Source of the DNA: Pseudomonas sp. TMP9
GTDB lineage: Bacteria; Pseudomonadota; Gammaproteobacteria; Pseudomonadales; Pseudomonadaceae
Reading direction: 5' to 3'
NCBI RefSeq assembly: GCF_037943105.1
Contig: NZ_CP149803.1
Location: forward strand, 620,001 to 684,000
DNA: 64,000 nucleotides
Shown here one piece after another: positions 1-8,536 of the stretch (the stretch's first letter is position 1; each line of letters begins with the position of its first letter). A program made the translations under genes and the position numbers. The notes under the pieces are model-generated. The model saw only the letters and a program-made list of their open reading frames with translations. It was not told where the DNA came from and did not search any database.

Positions 1-778
1 GGAACACATCCAAACCTGGGAAGCCAACGCTGAACGGCAGGTAGTTCCACATCTCGGCGAAGGCCGGCGCGGTGATGCCGAATTTCACATCAGGCATCTT
101 GTATTCGCCCACGGCAATGCCGATGAAAATCGCAATCAACATACCCGGCACCATGCCGTAGTTGACGATTTTGCGCGCCAGCGGCACGCGCTCGGTGAGG
201 CTTTTGAACGACACCGAAAACATCAAGTACAGGCAGATCAGGCTGCCCAGCACCAAGGAGATTGGCGTATTGGCCAGGCGACCACCGGTGGAAATTTCGC
301 CCATCAGTGCAGCAATACCCGCGCCGATGATGATGCCGCCCTTCATCGAGTTGGGAATCAGCTTCACCAGGGTGCTGCCCAGGCGCGTGACGCCGAGGAA
401 CAGGAAGATCACGAAGACCAGAAATTGCAGGGCAAACAGCGCCTGAATGGCTTCAGGGCCCGGTTTGAAATTGCCGAGAAACAGCAACACCACCGGAATG
501 CCCGGGGTGATCCAGCCGGGCACGAAGGGCACACCGAGCAGCGCCGGCAGCATAAAGCCGACACCACACACCACGACGTAGGCGAGGGCCACGTCATAGG
601 GCAGGCCGAGGTATTTTTCCAGCAGCGGGATCATCGCCAGGCTGACCACGAACATGATCAACGCTTGCAGCATCTCCGCGGTTTCCCAGCGGTAGTGCAC
701 GAAGGGCAGGCGGACCTTAAAGGGGCCGGCTTTCCAGAACGGCTGCTCTTCGCCGTCGCGACGCTTGAAAATTTGCAT
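1..778 (-). CDS. NCS2/SulP-like permease, 5' part (gene runs off window)
   Basis: This is the first ~259 codons of an integral membrane transporter; the 3' end lies beyond position 1. The start ATG (complement of 776-778) has a GGAG eight bases upstream. The N-terminus is a short charged cytosolic stretch (MQIFKRRDGEEQPFWKAG), followed by many hydrophobic segments with glycine- and proline-rich turns such as PGWITPGIP and IPNSMKGGIIIGAG. This pattern resembles xanthine/uracil or SulP-type permeases. It lies on the same strand downstream of an acyl-CoA synthetase gene, which suggests uptake of an organic acid or similar substrate, but the substrate cannot be read from the sequence. The family call is by overall resemblance only. 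Confidence 0.6.
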   Translation of the reverse strand, partial: MQIFKRRDGEEQPFWKAGPFKVRLPFVHYRWETAEMLQALIMFVVSLAMIPLLEKYLGLPYDVALAYVVVCGVGFMLPALLGVPFVPGWITPGIPVVLLFLGNFKPGPEAIQALFALQFLVFVIFLFLGVTRLGSTLVKLIPNSMKGGIIIGAGIAALMGEISTGGRLANTPISLVLGSLICLYLMFSVSFKSLTERVPLARKIVNYGMVPGMLIAIFIGIAVGEYKMPDVKFGITAPAFAEMWNYLPFSVGFPGLDVF

Positions 779-840
779 AAGGAATCTCCGTCGGCCGTCA
801 AGGCCGGTTCTTGTTGTTGTGCAAACGGTGTGTTCTTGCC

Positions 841-899
841 GTAGCCCGGATGCAATCCGGGGAATCCGAATCGCTGTCCCCGGATTTCATCCGGGCTAC
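841..899. repeat. REP-like inverted repeat (GTAGCCCGGAT type)
   Basis: Two 22-base arms (841-862 and 878-899) are complementary with one mismatch and are separated by 15 bases. Each arm begins GTAGCCCGGATG. This is the typical form of extragenic palindromes found in many Pseudomonas genomes. It sits just beyond the stop codon of the acyl-CoA synthetase gene, where it could act as a transcript 3' end or stabiliser. A single diverged arm of the same family is found at 37461-37481. Confidence 0.85.
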
Positions 900-906
900 A
901 TGCTGG

Positions 907-2529
907 TCAGAGGGCCTTGGCCATGTCGCGCAGGACGAATTTCTGGATCTTGCCGGTGCTGGTTTTCGGCAGCTGGGTGAAGACCACGGTCTTGGGCACC
1001 TTAAAACCGGCCAGGTGGTCGCGACAGAAGCTGATCACATCCGCTTCGCTCACCTGCCGCTGGTCGGCCTTGAGGGTGATAAAGGCGCAGGGTGTTTCGC
1101 CCCATTTTTCGTCCGGGCGCGCCACTACGGCGGCTTCCAAAACGGCAGGGTGGCGATACAGCACGCCCTCGACCTCGATGGTGGAGATGTTCTCGCCACC
1201 GGAAATGATGATGTCTTTCAGGCGGTCGCGGATTTCCACGTAGCCATCGGGGTGGCACACGGCCAAGTCGCCGGTGTGAAACCAATCGCCGGCAAAGGCT
1301 TCAGCGGTGGCGCTGGGGTTTTTCAGGTAGCCCTTCATCACGGTGTTGCCGCGCATAAAGATTTCGCCGATGGTTTCGCCATCACGCGGGGTTGGCTCAA
1401 GGGTTTTCGGGTCGGCCACCATCATCCCTTCCAGTGTCGGGTAGCGCACGCCTTGGCGGGCCTTGATGACGACGCGCTCATCGAGCGGCAACGCATCCCA
1501 TTCGGCGTGCCAGGCGCACAGCGTTACCGGGCCATAGACCTCGGTCAGGCCGTAAACGTGAGTCACGTGGATGCCCATTTCCTCCACCGCACCAATCACC
1601 TTGGCCGGTGGCGCAGCGCCGGCCACCATGGCTTTAACCGGGTGATCGATAGCCGCTTTGGCCTCGGCCGGCATATTAACCAAGGCATTCAGCACAATCG
1701 GTGCGCCGCACAGGTGGGTGACCTGCTCGCTGCGGATCAGGGTAAGGATTTTTGCCGGGTCGACCCGGCGCAAAAACACATGCACGCCGGCCAAGGCCGT
1801 GATGGTCCAGGGGTAGCACCAGCCGTTGCAATGGAACATCGGCAACGTCCACAGGTACACCGGGTGGTTGCCCATTGCCCAGGTCATCTGGTTGCCCAGC
1901 GAGTTCAGGTAGGCACCGCGGTGGTGGTAGACCACGCCCTTGGGGTTGCCGGTGGTGCCGGAGGTGTAGTTAAGGCTAATTGCCTGCCACTCATCCGCTG
2001 GCCACTGCCAGGCAAACTGCGGGTCGCCTTCGGCGAGAAAGGCCTCGTAATCGAGGTCGCTGACGGCTTGGCCTTCGCCGTACTCGGGGTCATCGACATC
2101 AATGACCAGCGGCGGGTGATCGAGCATGCCGACAGCGGCGTGGATCACGTCATAAAATTCGCGGTCAGTGATCAGTACTTTGGCTTCGCCGTGCTGCAGC
2201 ATAAAGGCGATAGCTTCAGCATCCAGGCGCACGTTGAGGGGGTTGAGCACCGCGCCGATCATCGGCACGCCAAAGTGCGCTTCAAGCATTTGCGGAATGT
2301 TCGGCAGCATCACCGCCACGGTGTCGCCCTTGCCAATACCACGGCCGGCCAATGCCGAGGCTAAGCGCCGGCAGCGCGTATAGGTCTCACTCCAATCACG
2401 ACGGATCGAGCCATGCACCACGGCGGGGTAGTGCGGGTAAACATGGGCGGTGCGTTCGATAAAGCTCAGCGGCGAAAGGGCCATGTGGTTGACGGCGTTA
2501 GGCGCAAGGCCCTGTTCATAGATCGACAT
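907..2529 (-). CDS. Acyl-CoA synthetase (AMP-forming)
   Basis: This is a 540-residue member of the ANL superfamily. It activates a carboxylic acid to the acyl-adenylate and then to the acyl-CoA. All core motifs are visible: TSGTTGNPKG near residue 189, YGLTEVYGP, the GDWFHTGDLAV hinge region, DRLKDIIISGGENIS, and the C-terminal KTSTGKIQK with its catalytic lysine. The N-terminus MSIYEQGLAPNAVNH resembles medium-chain or methylmercaptopropionyl-CoA ligase-type enzymes, but the substrate is not determined. The ATG at 2529 is chosen; an in-frame ATG at 2541 lacks a clear ribosome site. It is divergent from the histidine kinase gene and precedes the permease gene on the same strand. Confidence 0.9.
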   Translation of the reverse strand: MSIYEQGLAPNAVNHMALSPLSFIERTAHVYPHYPAVVHGSIRRDWSETYTRCRRLASALAGRGIGKGDTVAVMLPNIPQMLEAHFGVPMIGAVLNPLNVRLDAEAIAFMLQHGEAKVLITDREFYDVIHAAVGMLDHPPLVIDVDDPEYGEGQAVSDLDYEAFLAEGDPQFAWQWPADEWQAISLNYTSGTTGNPKGVVYHHRGAYLNSLGNQMTWAMGNHPVYLWTLPMFHCNGWCYPWTITALAGVHVFLRRVDPAKILTLIRSEQVTHLCGAPIVLNALVNMPAEAKAAIDHPVKAMVAGAAPPAKVIGAVEEMGIHVTHVYGLTEVYGPVTLCAWHAEWDALPLDERVVIKARQGVRYPTLEGMMVADPKTLEPTPRDGETIGEIFMRGNTVMKGYLKNPSATAEAFAGDWFHTGDLAVCHPDGYVEIRDRLKDIIISGGENISTIEVEGVLYRHPAVLEAAVVARPDEKWGETPCAFITLKADQRQVSEADVISFCRDHLAGFKVPKTVVFTQLPKTSTGKIQKFVLRDMAKAL

Positions 2530-2641
2530 GCAAGTACCCATGGCAGATTGGATGCGCGGGCCGCTGTGCGTATTGCGATAAACGCAGGCCCGGTAGTGTT
2601 CTGGGTCTATTTATATATCCGCAGGGTCTTATATGGAAGAT

Positions 2642-2671
2642 AAACTATAGTTGTATAGTATATGTACTATA
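2642..2671. promoter_or_regulatory. AT-rich palindrome in divergent promoter region
   Basis: Between the divergent acyl-CoA synthetase and kinase genes lies a perfect 7-bp inverted repeat, TATAGTATATGTACTATA (2654-2671, 4-base loop). Another ACTATAG half-site lies just upstream (about 2644-2650). The composition is far more AT-rich than the surrounding DNA and contains possible -10 sequences in both directions. It may be an operator for the adjacent FixJ-type regulator; that is inference. Confidence 0.45.
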
Positions 2672-2776
2672 ATTGGCCCGTGCCTATTAGCCCTAGGTCG
2701 CTTTGCAATAAGTGATCTCTGGCCTGATGCTCGCCACACGCTGCAGCACGCGGTGCGTATTGAGGAATACACCTAG

Positions 2777-5071
2777 ATGAATGAGATTTCCGTGCAGCTG
2801 CACAGCTGGTTGCGCATGCAGCGTGAATGCCTGCCGCTGGCGGTGCGTGCCGATGCATTGTTGCGCGCCCTGCAGGCCTGCCCGGAAGTCCGCCAGGCGT
2901 TCTATATGCGCTGGCAGGCGAGCACCGCCACCTACAGCCATGAAGGCAGTGCCGCGCATTTGCCGCCCGGCTTCGGCGATCCGTTAGACGCCAGCGATCA
3001 ACTGTTATTTGCGCGTTTGCAGGAGCAGCCGCGGCTGGATTTTACAGCGTTGCGCCAGCAGCCCTGTTGGTTGGCTGGGCGAGTGCGCCGCGCTGGGCTT
3101 AATCATGGCCAGGCCTTAGCCGTGGCGTTGGATGACGACCAGTCAGGCGTGTTGCTGATTGAATTGCACGAGCAGGTAAGCAGCGACTGGCTTGGCTTGG
3201 TCCACGCGTTGCTGCTGGCCCTGCTGGCCAGCCTGCCGCAGCAAGCCCGTGGCAGCCTGTTGCTGGGCAGTGACCCGCAGCCCAGTTTGCTACTGGATAT
3301 CGAGGCGCGGCCGCTGCAATTAAACGCAGCCATGCAAGCGCTGTTGGGCGAACGCTCGCTGGCGGTGCTGACGGATTTGTTGCCGGTGAATGCCGCGCAA
3401 CTGGTGCGCGCCTGCCTGCAACAGGGGCGGGCGATTGAGGCGGTGGAGGCGCAACATGTCGGCCAGGTACTGATGTGGACCTTTGTGCCCGACGCGGCCG
3501 AGCAGCAGGTGCTGGCCCGCTGTCGTCTGGCTACCGAGCAGGTGCAGGCCGAGCGTGAAGCGGCCAAGGCCAGCCGCCTGTATCGCTTGATCACCGAGAA
3601 CACCACTGACCTGATCTCCCGGCACACCCCGGATGGGCGCTTTCTCGACGCCTCGCCGGCCAGTTGGACGCTGCTCGGCTATTGGCCGGAAACCCTGCGC
3701 GGCACTCTGGTGCAGGCGCTTTTCCATGAGCACGATCAGCAGCATTTGCTTGATAGCACCCGCGAGGCGTTGGAGCAGGACGGTTATCACACCATGACCT
3801 ACCGCATTCGCCACCGCGATGGGCACTATTTATGGTTTGAGACAGCCAGCCGAGGCATCCGCGAAACCTACACCGGCGCGGTGGTTGAGGTGGTCAGCGT
3901 GTCGCGCGATATCACCGCGCGGGTGCTGGCCGAAGAGAACAAACGGCGACTGGCAGAGGTGGTGGAAGCCAATACCGATCTGGTGCTGTTTATCGACCCC
4001 AATGGGCAATTGACCCACCTTAATCCGTCTGCTCTGCATGCGCTGAATATCGCCGAGCAGCAACCCTTGCCGCCCCTCGATCAGCTGTTGTCACCGAGCG
4101 ATTTTCAGCACCTGCAACGCAGCGGTTGGGCCGCCGCCGATGCCGCCGGGGTGTGGAGCGCTGAGGTGCGTCTATTGCCGTTGGGCCCGCGTGCGCCCTT
4201 GCTGGTGTCGCTGGTGTTGCTCGCGCACCAGGGCCGTGATGGCGAGCATTATTATTCGCTGGTGGCGCGGGACATGACCGAGCGCGAGTTGCGTGAGGCC
4301 GAGCAGCGTCGCCATCAGGATGAGCTGGCGCATACTGCGCGGCTGGTCACCCTCGGTGAGCTGGCATCCGGTATCGCCCATGAGATCAACCAGCCGCTGG
4401 CGGCGGTGGTTAACTACGCCAGCGCCAGCCAGCGCTACCTCAAGGCGCTGGGCGACAATCCCGAGGCCGCCGATAAAGTGGCGCAGGGCCTGCAGCGCAT
4501 TAACGAGCACGCCAACCACGCCTCAGAAGTGATCAAGCGCTTACGTGCCTTTTTACGTAAAGGCCAACGGCGGACTCAGGCGTTGGATATCGCCAGCGTA
4601 GCCCGCGAAGCGATGCGCTTGTGCCAGTGGGAAGCGAACAGTTGGCAAGTGACCATCGCCGAGCAACTGGCGGACACGCTGCCGCCGGTGTATGCCGACC
4701 GAGTGCTGCTTGAGCAGGTGCTACTCAACCTGCTGCGCAATGCCATTGATGCCAACCGTGAGGCCCATCCCGGCCAAGCGTCACGCATTGAGCTCAGTGC
4801 CGCCGAGTACGCGGGCCAGCTGTGCGTGCGCGTGCGGGATCAAGGCCCCGGCGTGGCCGAGGGCCAGCTGGAGCATATCTTTACCCCGTTTTACACCAGC
4901 AAGGCCGAGGGCTTAGGGCTGGGCCTGTCGATGAGCCGCAGTATCATCGAAGGCTTTGGCGGCGCACTGGAGGCACACCCGGGAGAGGGCGGTGGGTTGT
5001 GCTTAGAATGCCGCTTGCCGCTGTTGCGCAGCGAAGACGCAGATGGCTTGGATGCGACCCCGGCTAAGTAA
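2777..5071 (+). CDS. PAS-domain sensor histidine kinase
   Basis: This is a 764-residue kinase with no obvious membrane segments, so it is probably cytosolic. Residues 1-270 match nothing I recognise. Two PAS/PAC segments follow (about 275-390 and 395-505; the first contains FLDASPASWTLLGYWPETL). The dimerisation/phosphoacceptor helix has the H-box ELASGIAHEINQPLAAV with the phosphorylated histidine at 535. The ATPase domain carries the N-box LLNLLRNAIDA, the G1 box VRDQGPGV, and FTPFYTSK followed by GLGLGLSMSRSI. The H-box and ATPase resemble the FixL/DctB class. The next gene, 26 bases downstream, encodes a FixJ-type regulator, almost certainly its partner. The signal sensed is unknown. Confidence 0.88.
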   Translation: MNEISVQLHSWLRMQRECLPLAVRADALLRALQACPEVRQAFYMRWQASTATYSHEGSAAHLPPGFGDPLDASDQLLFARLQEQPRLDFTALRQQPCWLAGRVRRAGLNHGQALAVALDDDQSGVLLIELHEQVSSDWLGLVHALLLALLASLPQQARGSLLLGSDPQPSLLLDIEARPLQLNAAMQALLGERSLAVLTDLLPVNAAQLVRACLQQGRAIEAVEAQHVGQVLMWTFVPDAAEQQVLARCRLATEQVQAEREAAKASRLYRLITENTTDLISRHTPDGRFLDASPASWTLLGYWPETLRGTLVQALFHEHDQQHLLDSTREALEQDGYHTMTYRIRHRDGHYLWFETASRGIRETYTGAVVEVVSVSRDITARVLAEENKRRLAEVVEANTDLVLFIDPNGQLTHLNPSALHALNIAEQQPLPPLDQLLSPSDFQHLQRSGWAAADAAGVWSAEVRLLPLGPRAPLLVSLVLLAHQGRDGEHYYSLVARDMTERELREAEQRRHQDELAHTARLVTLGELASGIAHEINQPLAAVVNYASASQRYLKALGDNPEAADKVAQGLQRINEHANHASEVIKRLRAFLRKGQRRTQALDIASVAREAMRLCQWEANSWQVTIAEQLADTLPPVYADRVLLEQVLLNLLRNAIDANREAHPGQASRIELSAAEYAGQLCVRVRDQGPGVAEGQLEHIFTPFYTSKAEGLGLGLSMSRSIIEGFGGALEAHPGEGGGLCLECRLPLLRSEDADGLDATPAK

Positions 5072-5097
5072 ACCCACAACAATAAAAGGAGCAGCGC

Positions 5098-5745
5098 ATG
5101 AGCCAGCAGATGCAACAACGGGTGTACGTAGTCGACGATGACCAAGGCATGCTTGATTCCACCGTTTGGCTGCTGGAGTCGGTGGGGCTTAGAGCGCTGC
5201 CGTTTACCAGCGGGCAGTTGTTTCTCGATGCGTGTGATGAACACAGCCAAGGCTGTGTGCTGCTGGATGTGCGCATGCCCGGCATGGGCGGATTAAATGT
5301 GCAGGAGGCCATGCGTGCGCGCGGTGTACAGATGCCGGTGATCTTCGTCAGCGGGCATGCCGATGTGCCCATCGTGGTGCGCGCGTTTCGCGCCGGCGCC
5401 GTGGACTTTATCGAGAAGCCCTACAACGAACAGCTGCTACTCGACAGCGTGCAGCAAGCCCTTAGCCATGCCCCCGCAGCGGTGCAAGCCGACCCGCGCT
5501 TGCAGGCCATAGAGGCGCGCCTGGCCAGCCTGACCCCGCGCGAGCGCGATGTGCTGTTGCCGCTGGTGCGCGGTTACACCAATCGCGAGATGGCCGAGCA
5601 ACTGGACATCAGCGTCAAGACCATCGACCTCTACCGTTCGCGGGTGATGAAGCGCATGCAGGCGGAAACCCTGGCGGACCTGGTGGGGATGACGATTGCG
5701 GCGCAGTTGGTGGACGCCTTGCAGTTACGTGGGCCGCGAGCTTGA
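5098..5745 (+). CDS. FixJ/NarL-type response regulator
   Basis: This is a 215-residue two-domain regulator. The receiver has the acidic cluster VVDDD, phosphoacceptor Asp57 (VLLDVRMPG), the conserved Ser/Thr region FVSGHAD, and Lys107 in EKPYN. The C-terminus is a LuxR-type helix-turn-helix (LTPRERDVLLPLVRG, then NREMAEQLDISVKTI). These spacings are typical of FixJ/TodT regulators. The start is supported by AAGGAG seven bases upstream. Co-transcription with the PAS kinase is expected. The acyl-CoA synthetase and permease genes facing away from the operon are plausible targets, but this is inferred from position alone. Confidence 0.9.
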   Translation: MSQQMQQRVYVVDDDQGMLDSTVWLLESVGLRALPFTSGQLFLDACDEHSQGCVLLDVRMPGMGGLNVQEAMRARGVQMPVIFVSGHADVPIVVRAFRAGAVDFIEKPYNEQLLLDSVQQALSHAPAAVQADPRLQAIEARLASLTPRERDVLLPLVRGYTNREMAEQLDISVKTIDLYRSRVMKRMQAETLADLVGMTIAAQLVDALQLRGPRA

Positions 5746-5757
5746 TCAACGTCTGAT

Positions 5758-5790
5758 TAAGGGCCGGGTAAAGCCCTTAGCATTGGTTTT
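5758..5790 (+). terminator. Weak intrinsic terminator after the two-component operon
   Basis: A perfect 7-bp stem (TAAGGGC, 5758-5764, with GCCCTTA, 5773-5779) has an 8-base loop. It is followed after a few bases by a short T tract (GGTTTT). It lies 12 bases after the regulator stop codon. The stem is only moderately GC-rich, so termination may be partial. Confidence 0.4.
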
Positions 5791-5797
5791 GACGCGT

Positions 5798-5817
5798 GAT
5801 ACTAAGTTGCTAGTATC
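5798..5817. promoter_or_regulatory. GATACTA/TAGTATC inverted repeat upstream of the GGDEF/EAL gene
   Basis: A perfect 7-bp inverted repeat with a 6-base spacer lies about 57 bases before the GGDEF/EAL start codon. It shares the TAGTAT core with the palindrome at 2654-2671 on the other side of the kinase/regulator pair. It could be a regulator binding site overlapping the promoter; no function is demonstrated. Confidence 0.4.
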
Positions 5818-5873
5818 TATATGCTCATCCCGCCCTCCCTACTCTTGCCTGTTGTTACTTCCCGGATAATTGA

Positions 5874-8501
5874 ATGGTCCTTGAACTGATCAAGAATGCC
5901 ACCTTGCTGATTACCCTGTGTTGGATGCAGGGCTTTATCACGCGCTACATAAATGAGCGTTCGATGTCAGGCAAGCTGATTTCCGGCATTTTATTTGGTG
6001 CGGCCTGCGTGATCGGCATGTCGGTTCCGTTGACGCTGGCGCATGGTCTGATTTTCGACGGTCGCACGGTAGTGCTCAGCATGGCGGCCTTTTTTGGTGG
6101 CCCACTGGTGGGGCTAATAGCCGGTGCACTCGCCGGCGCTTATCGCCTCTGGCTAGGCGGTATTAGCGCTCACATTGGGTTATTAAACGTGTTGATGCCG
6201 GTGCTGATGGGGCTGGCCTATCGTCACGCGTGCAAGACCGGTCGAGTGTCTTTCACTCTGCCCTCATTGCTGGTGTTTGCCGTATTGGTGCAAGGCCTGC
6301 AAATCCTTATTTTGCTGCTACTACCGTCAGAGCATTTAAATCTGTCGCGCCACTATGCATTCTTGCCGCTGCTAGTCGTTTTGATCCCGTCGACCCTGCT
6401 GTTGGGTTTTTTGCTAGAGGACATTCGCCAGCAAAAACTCGATCGCGAAGCGCTGCGTAAAAGTGAAGCGCAGCTGCGGGCGATTACCGAAGCTGTGCCT
6501 GACCTATCCATGGTGCTGGATGAAGAGGGCCGCTACTTGGAGATAAAAGCCCCCGACAATAACTTGCTTGTCGCAGGCGGCGAAGGCTTGCTTGGTCGCC
6601 GTGTAGTGGATGTGCTCGCATCCAGTCAGGCGGAGATGTTTATGCAATTCATAGCGCTTACTCTGGCCAGTGATCAGCCGCAAACACTTGAATACGAACT
6701 GCAAACGCCTGCGGGTTGGCGGGTATTTGAAGGTCGGGCACGGCGTTTAGACACCACTGTCGATGGTAAGCGCGCGCTGGTATTAATGGCCCGCGATATT
6801 ACCGAGCGGGTTGCCTTGGAGCTGGATCGACGTATTGCTGCGATTGCCTTTGAGTCACCGCAGGGCATGATGATTACTGATGCCAGCACCCGAATCCTCA
6901 AAGTTAATCGCGCCTTCAGTCAGATATCGGGCTACAGCCAAGATGATGTGGTTGGGCAGTCCACCCGCATGCTCGGCTCGGGCCGCCAAGGCGCTGAGTT
7001 CTATCAGCGCATGTGGCACAGCCTAAATGAGACCGGGTTGTGGGAAGGGGAGATATGGAACCGGCGCAAGAACGGCGAGATTTTCCCTGAATGGTTAACC
7101 ATTGGCTCGGTGCTTAATGAACAAGGGCTTGTGACCAACTACGTGGCCTCGCTGGTGGATATCAGTGAACGCAAAAATGCCGAACAAAAAATCCTCCACA
7201 TGGCTTTTTACGACCCGCTAACCGGGCTGCCCAACCGTCGCCTGTTGCGTGACCGGCTGGAGCAGGCAGCGGCGCTGTGCCGTAGGAAGGGGCATTATTG
7301 CGCTCTGATCTTTCTTGATCTCGACGACTTTAAAAACGTTAACGACGTGTACGGGCACCAGGTCGGTGATGAACTGCTGTGTCAGGTGGCTGAGCGCTTA
7401 AAGCACACCGTGCGTGAGCTGGACACCGTGGCGCGTTTGGGCGGTGATGAGTTTGTGATCATGCTTGAGGGCTTGGAATCTATCGCCGAAGAGGCGGGCT
7501 CCCAAGTTGAGCACATCGGCAGCAAGTTACTGCTGGCGTTGCGCGAGCCTTATGAGGTGGATGGTCAGCAGTTCTTTAACAGCGCCAGTTTGGGGGTTGT
7601 GTTGTTCAACGATGAACAGCATTCGGTGGACCAGCTGATGCAGTGCGCGGACTTGTCGATGTACAGCGCCAAGTCAGCCGGTAAAAACACCCTGAGCTTT
7701 TACGACCCGCGCATGCAGGAAGTCGTCAGCCATCGCCTGCAACTGGAACAAGACATGCGTCGTGGCCTGGCCGCCGGTGAGTTTGTGCTCTACCTGCAAG
7801 CGCAAATGAACCAGCGCGGTGAGCTGCAAGGCGCCGAAGCCTTGGTGCGCTGGCAACACCCTGAGCGCGGTTTGCTCGGCCCCGGTACGTTTATTGAAAT
7901 TGCCGAACGCAGTGGGTTGATCGCCGAACTAGACCAGTATGTGCTCAAGCAAGGGTGCAACCTGCTCGCCAGTTGGGCCCAGCAGCCGCATTTGGCTGGG
8001 CTGAGTTTGGCGGTGAATATCAGCAGCCGATTGCTGTTCAAGGATGATTTCATCGAAGTGTTACAGCAAAAATTGCACAGCAGTCAGGCCAACCCGCACC
8101 GGTTAAAACTGGAAATAACCGAGTCACTGTTGCTGGCGGATAAAAACGAAGCGGCTGTGCGCATGCAAACCTTGCAAGCCCTCGGCATTCGGTTTTCGAT
8201 TGACGATTTCGGCACCGGTTATTCATCACTGGCCTACCTGCAGCATTTGCCGCTGGAGCAGCTGAAAATCGATCAGTCGTTTGTTCGTGACCTGCCCGGC
8301 AGCGCCAGCAGCTTGGCGATTATTCGCGCCATACTGGCGCTGGCCCATAGCCTGGGCCTTGAGGCGATTGCCGAGGGGGTTGAAACCGAAGAGCAACATG
8401 ACCTGTTGCTCGCGAACGGCTGCAAGAACTTCCAAGGTTATTTGTTCAGCAAACCGATGGCCGTGGCGGCGTTTGAAGCGCTGGAGATTTGCCAGCGCTG
8501 A
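5874..8501 (+). CDS. Membrane GGDEF/EAL cyclic-di-GMP protein
   Basis: This 875-residue protein makes and/or degrades cyclic di-GMP. The N-terminal ~190 residues contain about six hydrophobic helices with a 5TM/LytS-type look (SMAAFFGGPLVGLIAGALAG). Two PAS segments follow (about 205-310 and 325-440). The GGDEF domain has an intact GGDEF signature at 523-527, preceded at the usual distance by RELD, which fits an RxxD inhibitory site. The EAL domain has an intact EAL at 655-657, with DDFGTGYSSL and AEGVETEEQ, so both activities look possible. The ribosome site is weak. It lies downstream of the FixJ-type regulator but has its own leader. Confidence 0.92.
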   Translation: MVLELIKNATLLITLCWMQGFITRYINERSMSGKLISGILFGAACVIGMSVPLTLAHGLIFDGRTVVLSMAAFFGGPLVGLIAGALAGAYRLWLGGISAHIGLLNVLMPVLMGLAYRHACKTGRVSFTLPSLLVFAVLVQGLQILILLLLPSEHLNLSRHYAFLPLLVVLIPSTLLLGFLLEDIRQQKLDREALRKSEAQLRAITEAVPDLSMVLDEEGRYLEIKAPDNNLLVAGGEGLLGRRVVDVLASSQAEMFMQFIALTLASDQPQTLEYELQTPAGWRVFEGRARRLDTTVDGKRALVLMARDITERVALELDRRIAAIAFESPQGMMITDASTRILKVNRAFSQISGYSQDDVVGQSTRMLGSGRQGAEFYQRMWHSLNETGLWEGEIWNRRKNGEIFPEWLTIGSVLNEQGLVTNYVASLVDISERKNAEQKILHMAFYDPLTGLPNRRLLRDRLEQAAALCRRKGHYCALIFLDLDDFKNVNDVYGHQVGDELLCQVAERLKHTVRELDTVARLGGDEFVIMLEGLESIAEEAGSQVEHIGSKLLLALREPYEVDGQQFFNSASLGVVLFNDEQHSVDQLMQCADLSMYSAKSAGKNTLSFYDPRMQEVVSHRLQLEQDMRRGLAAGEFVLYLQAQMNQRGELQGAEALVRWQHPERGLLGPGTFIEIAERSGLIAELDQYVLKQGCNLLASWAQQPHLAGLSLAVNISSRLLFKDDFIEVLQQKLHSSQANPHRLKLEITESLLLADKNEAAVRMQTLQALGIRFSIDDFGTGYSSLAYLQHLPLEQLKIDQSFVRDLPGSASSLAIIRAILALAHSLGLEAIAEGVETEEQHDLLLANGCKNFQGYLFSKPMAVAAFEALEICQR

Positions 8502-8536
8502 TCCCCGTTCAGTTAAAGCTGCGCTGCAAGCCCGGT

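Noticed and set aside
811..2364. Long open frame on the plus strand (517 codons) opposite the acyl-CoA synthetase
   Set aside because: It is a mirror of the GC-rich codon pattern of the real gene; the translation is His/Gly-rich without any domain, while the minus strand has complete enzyme motifs.
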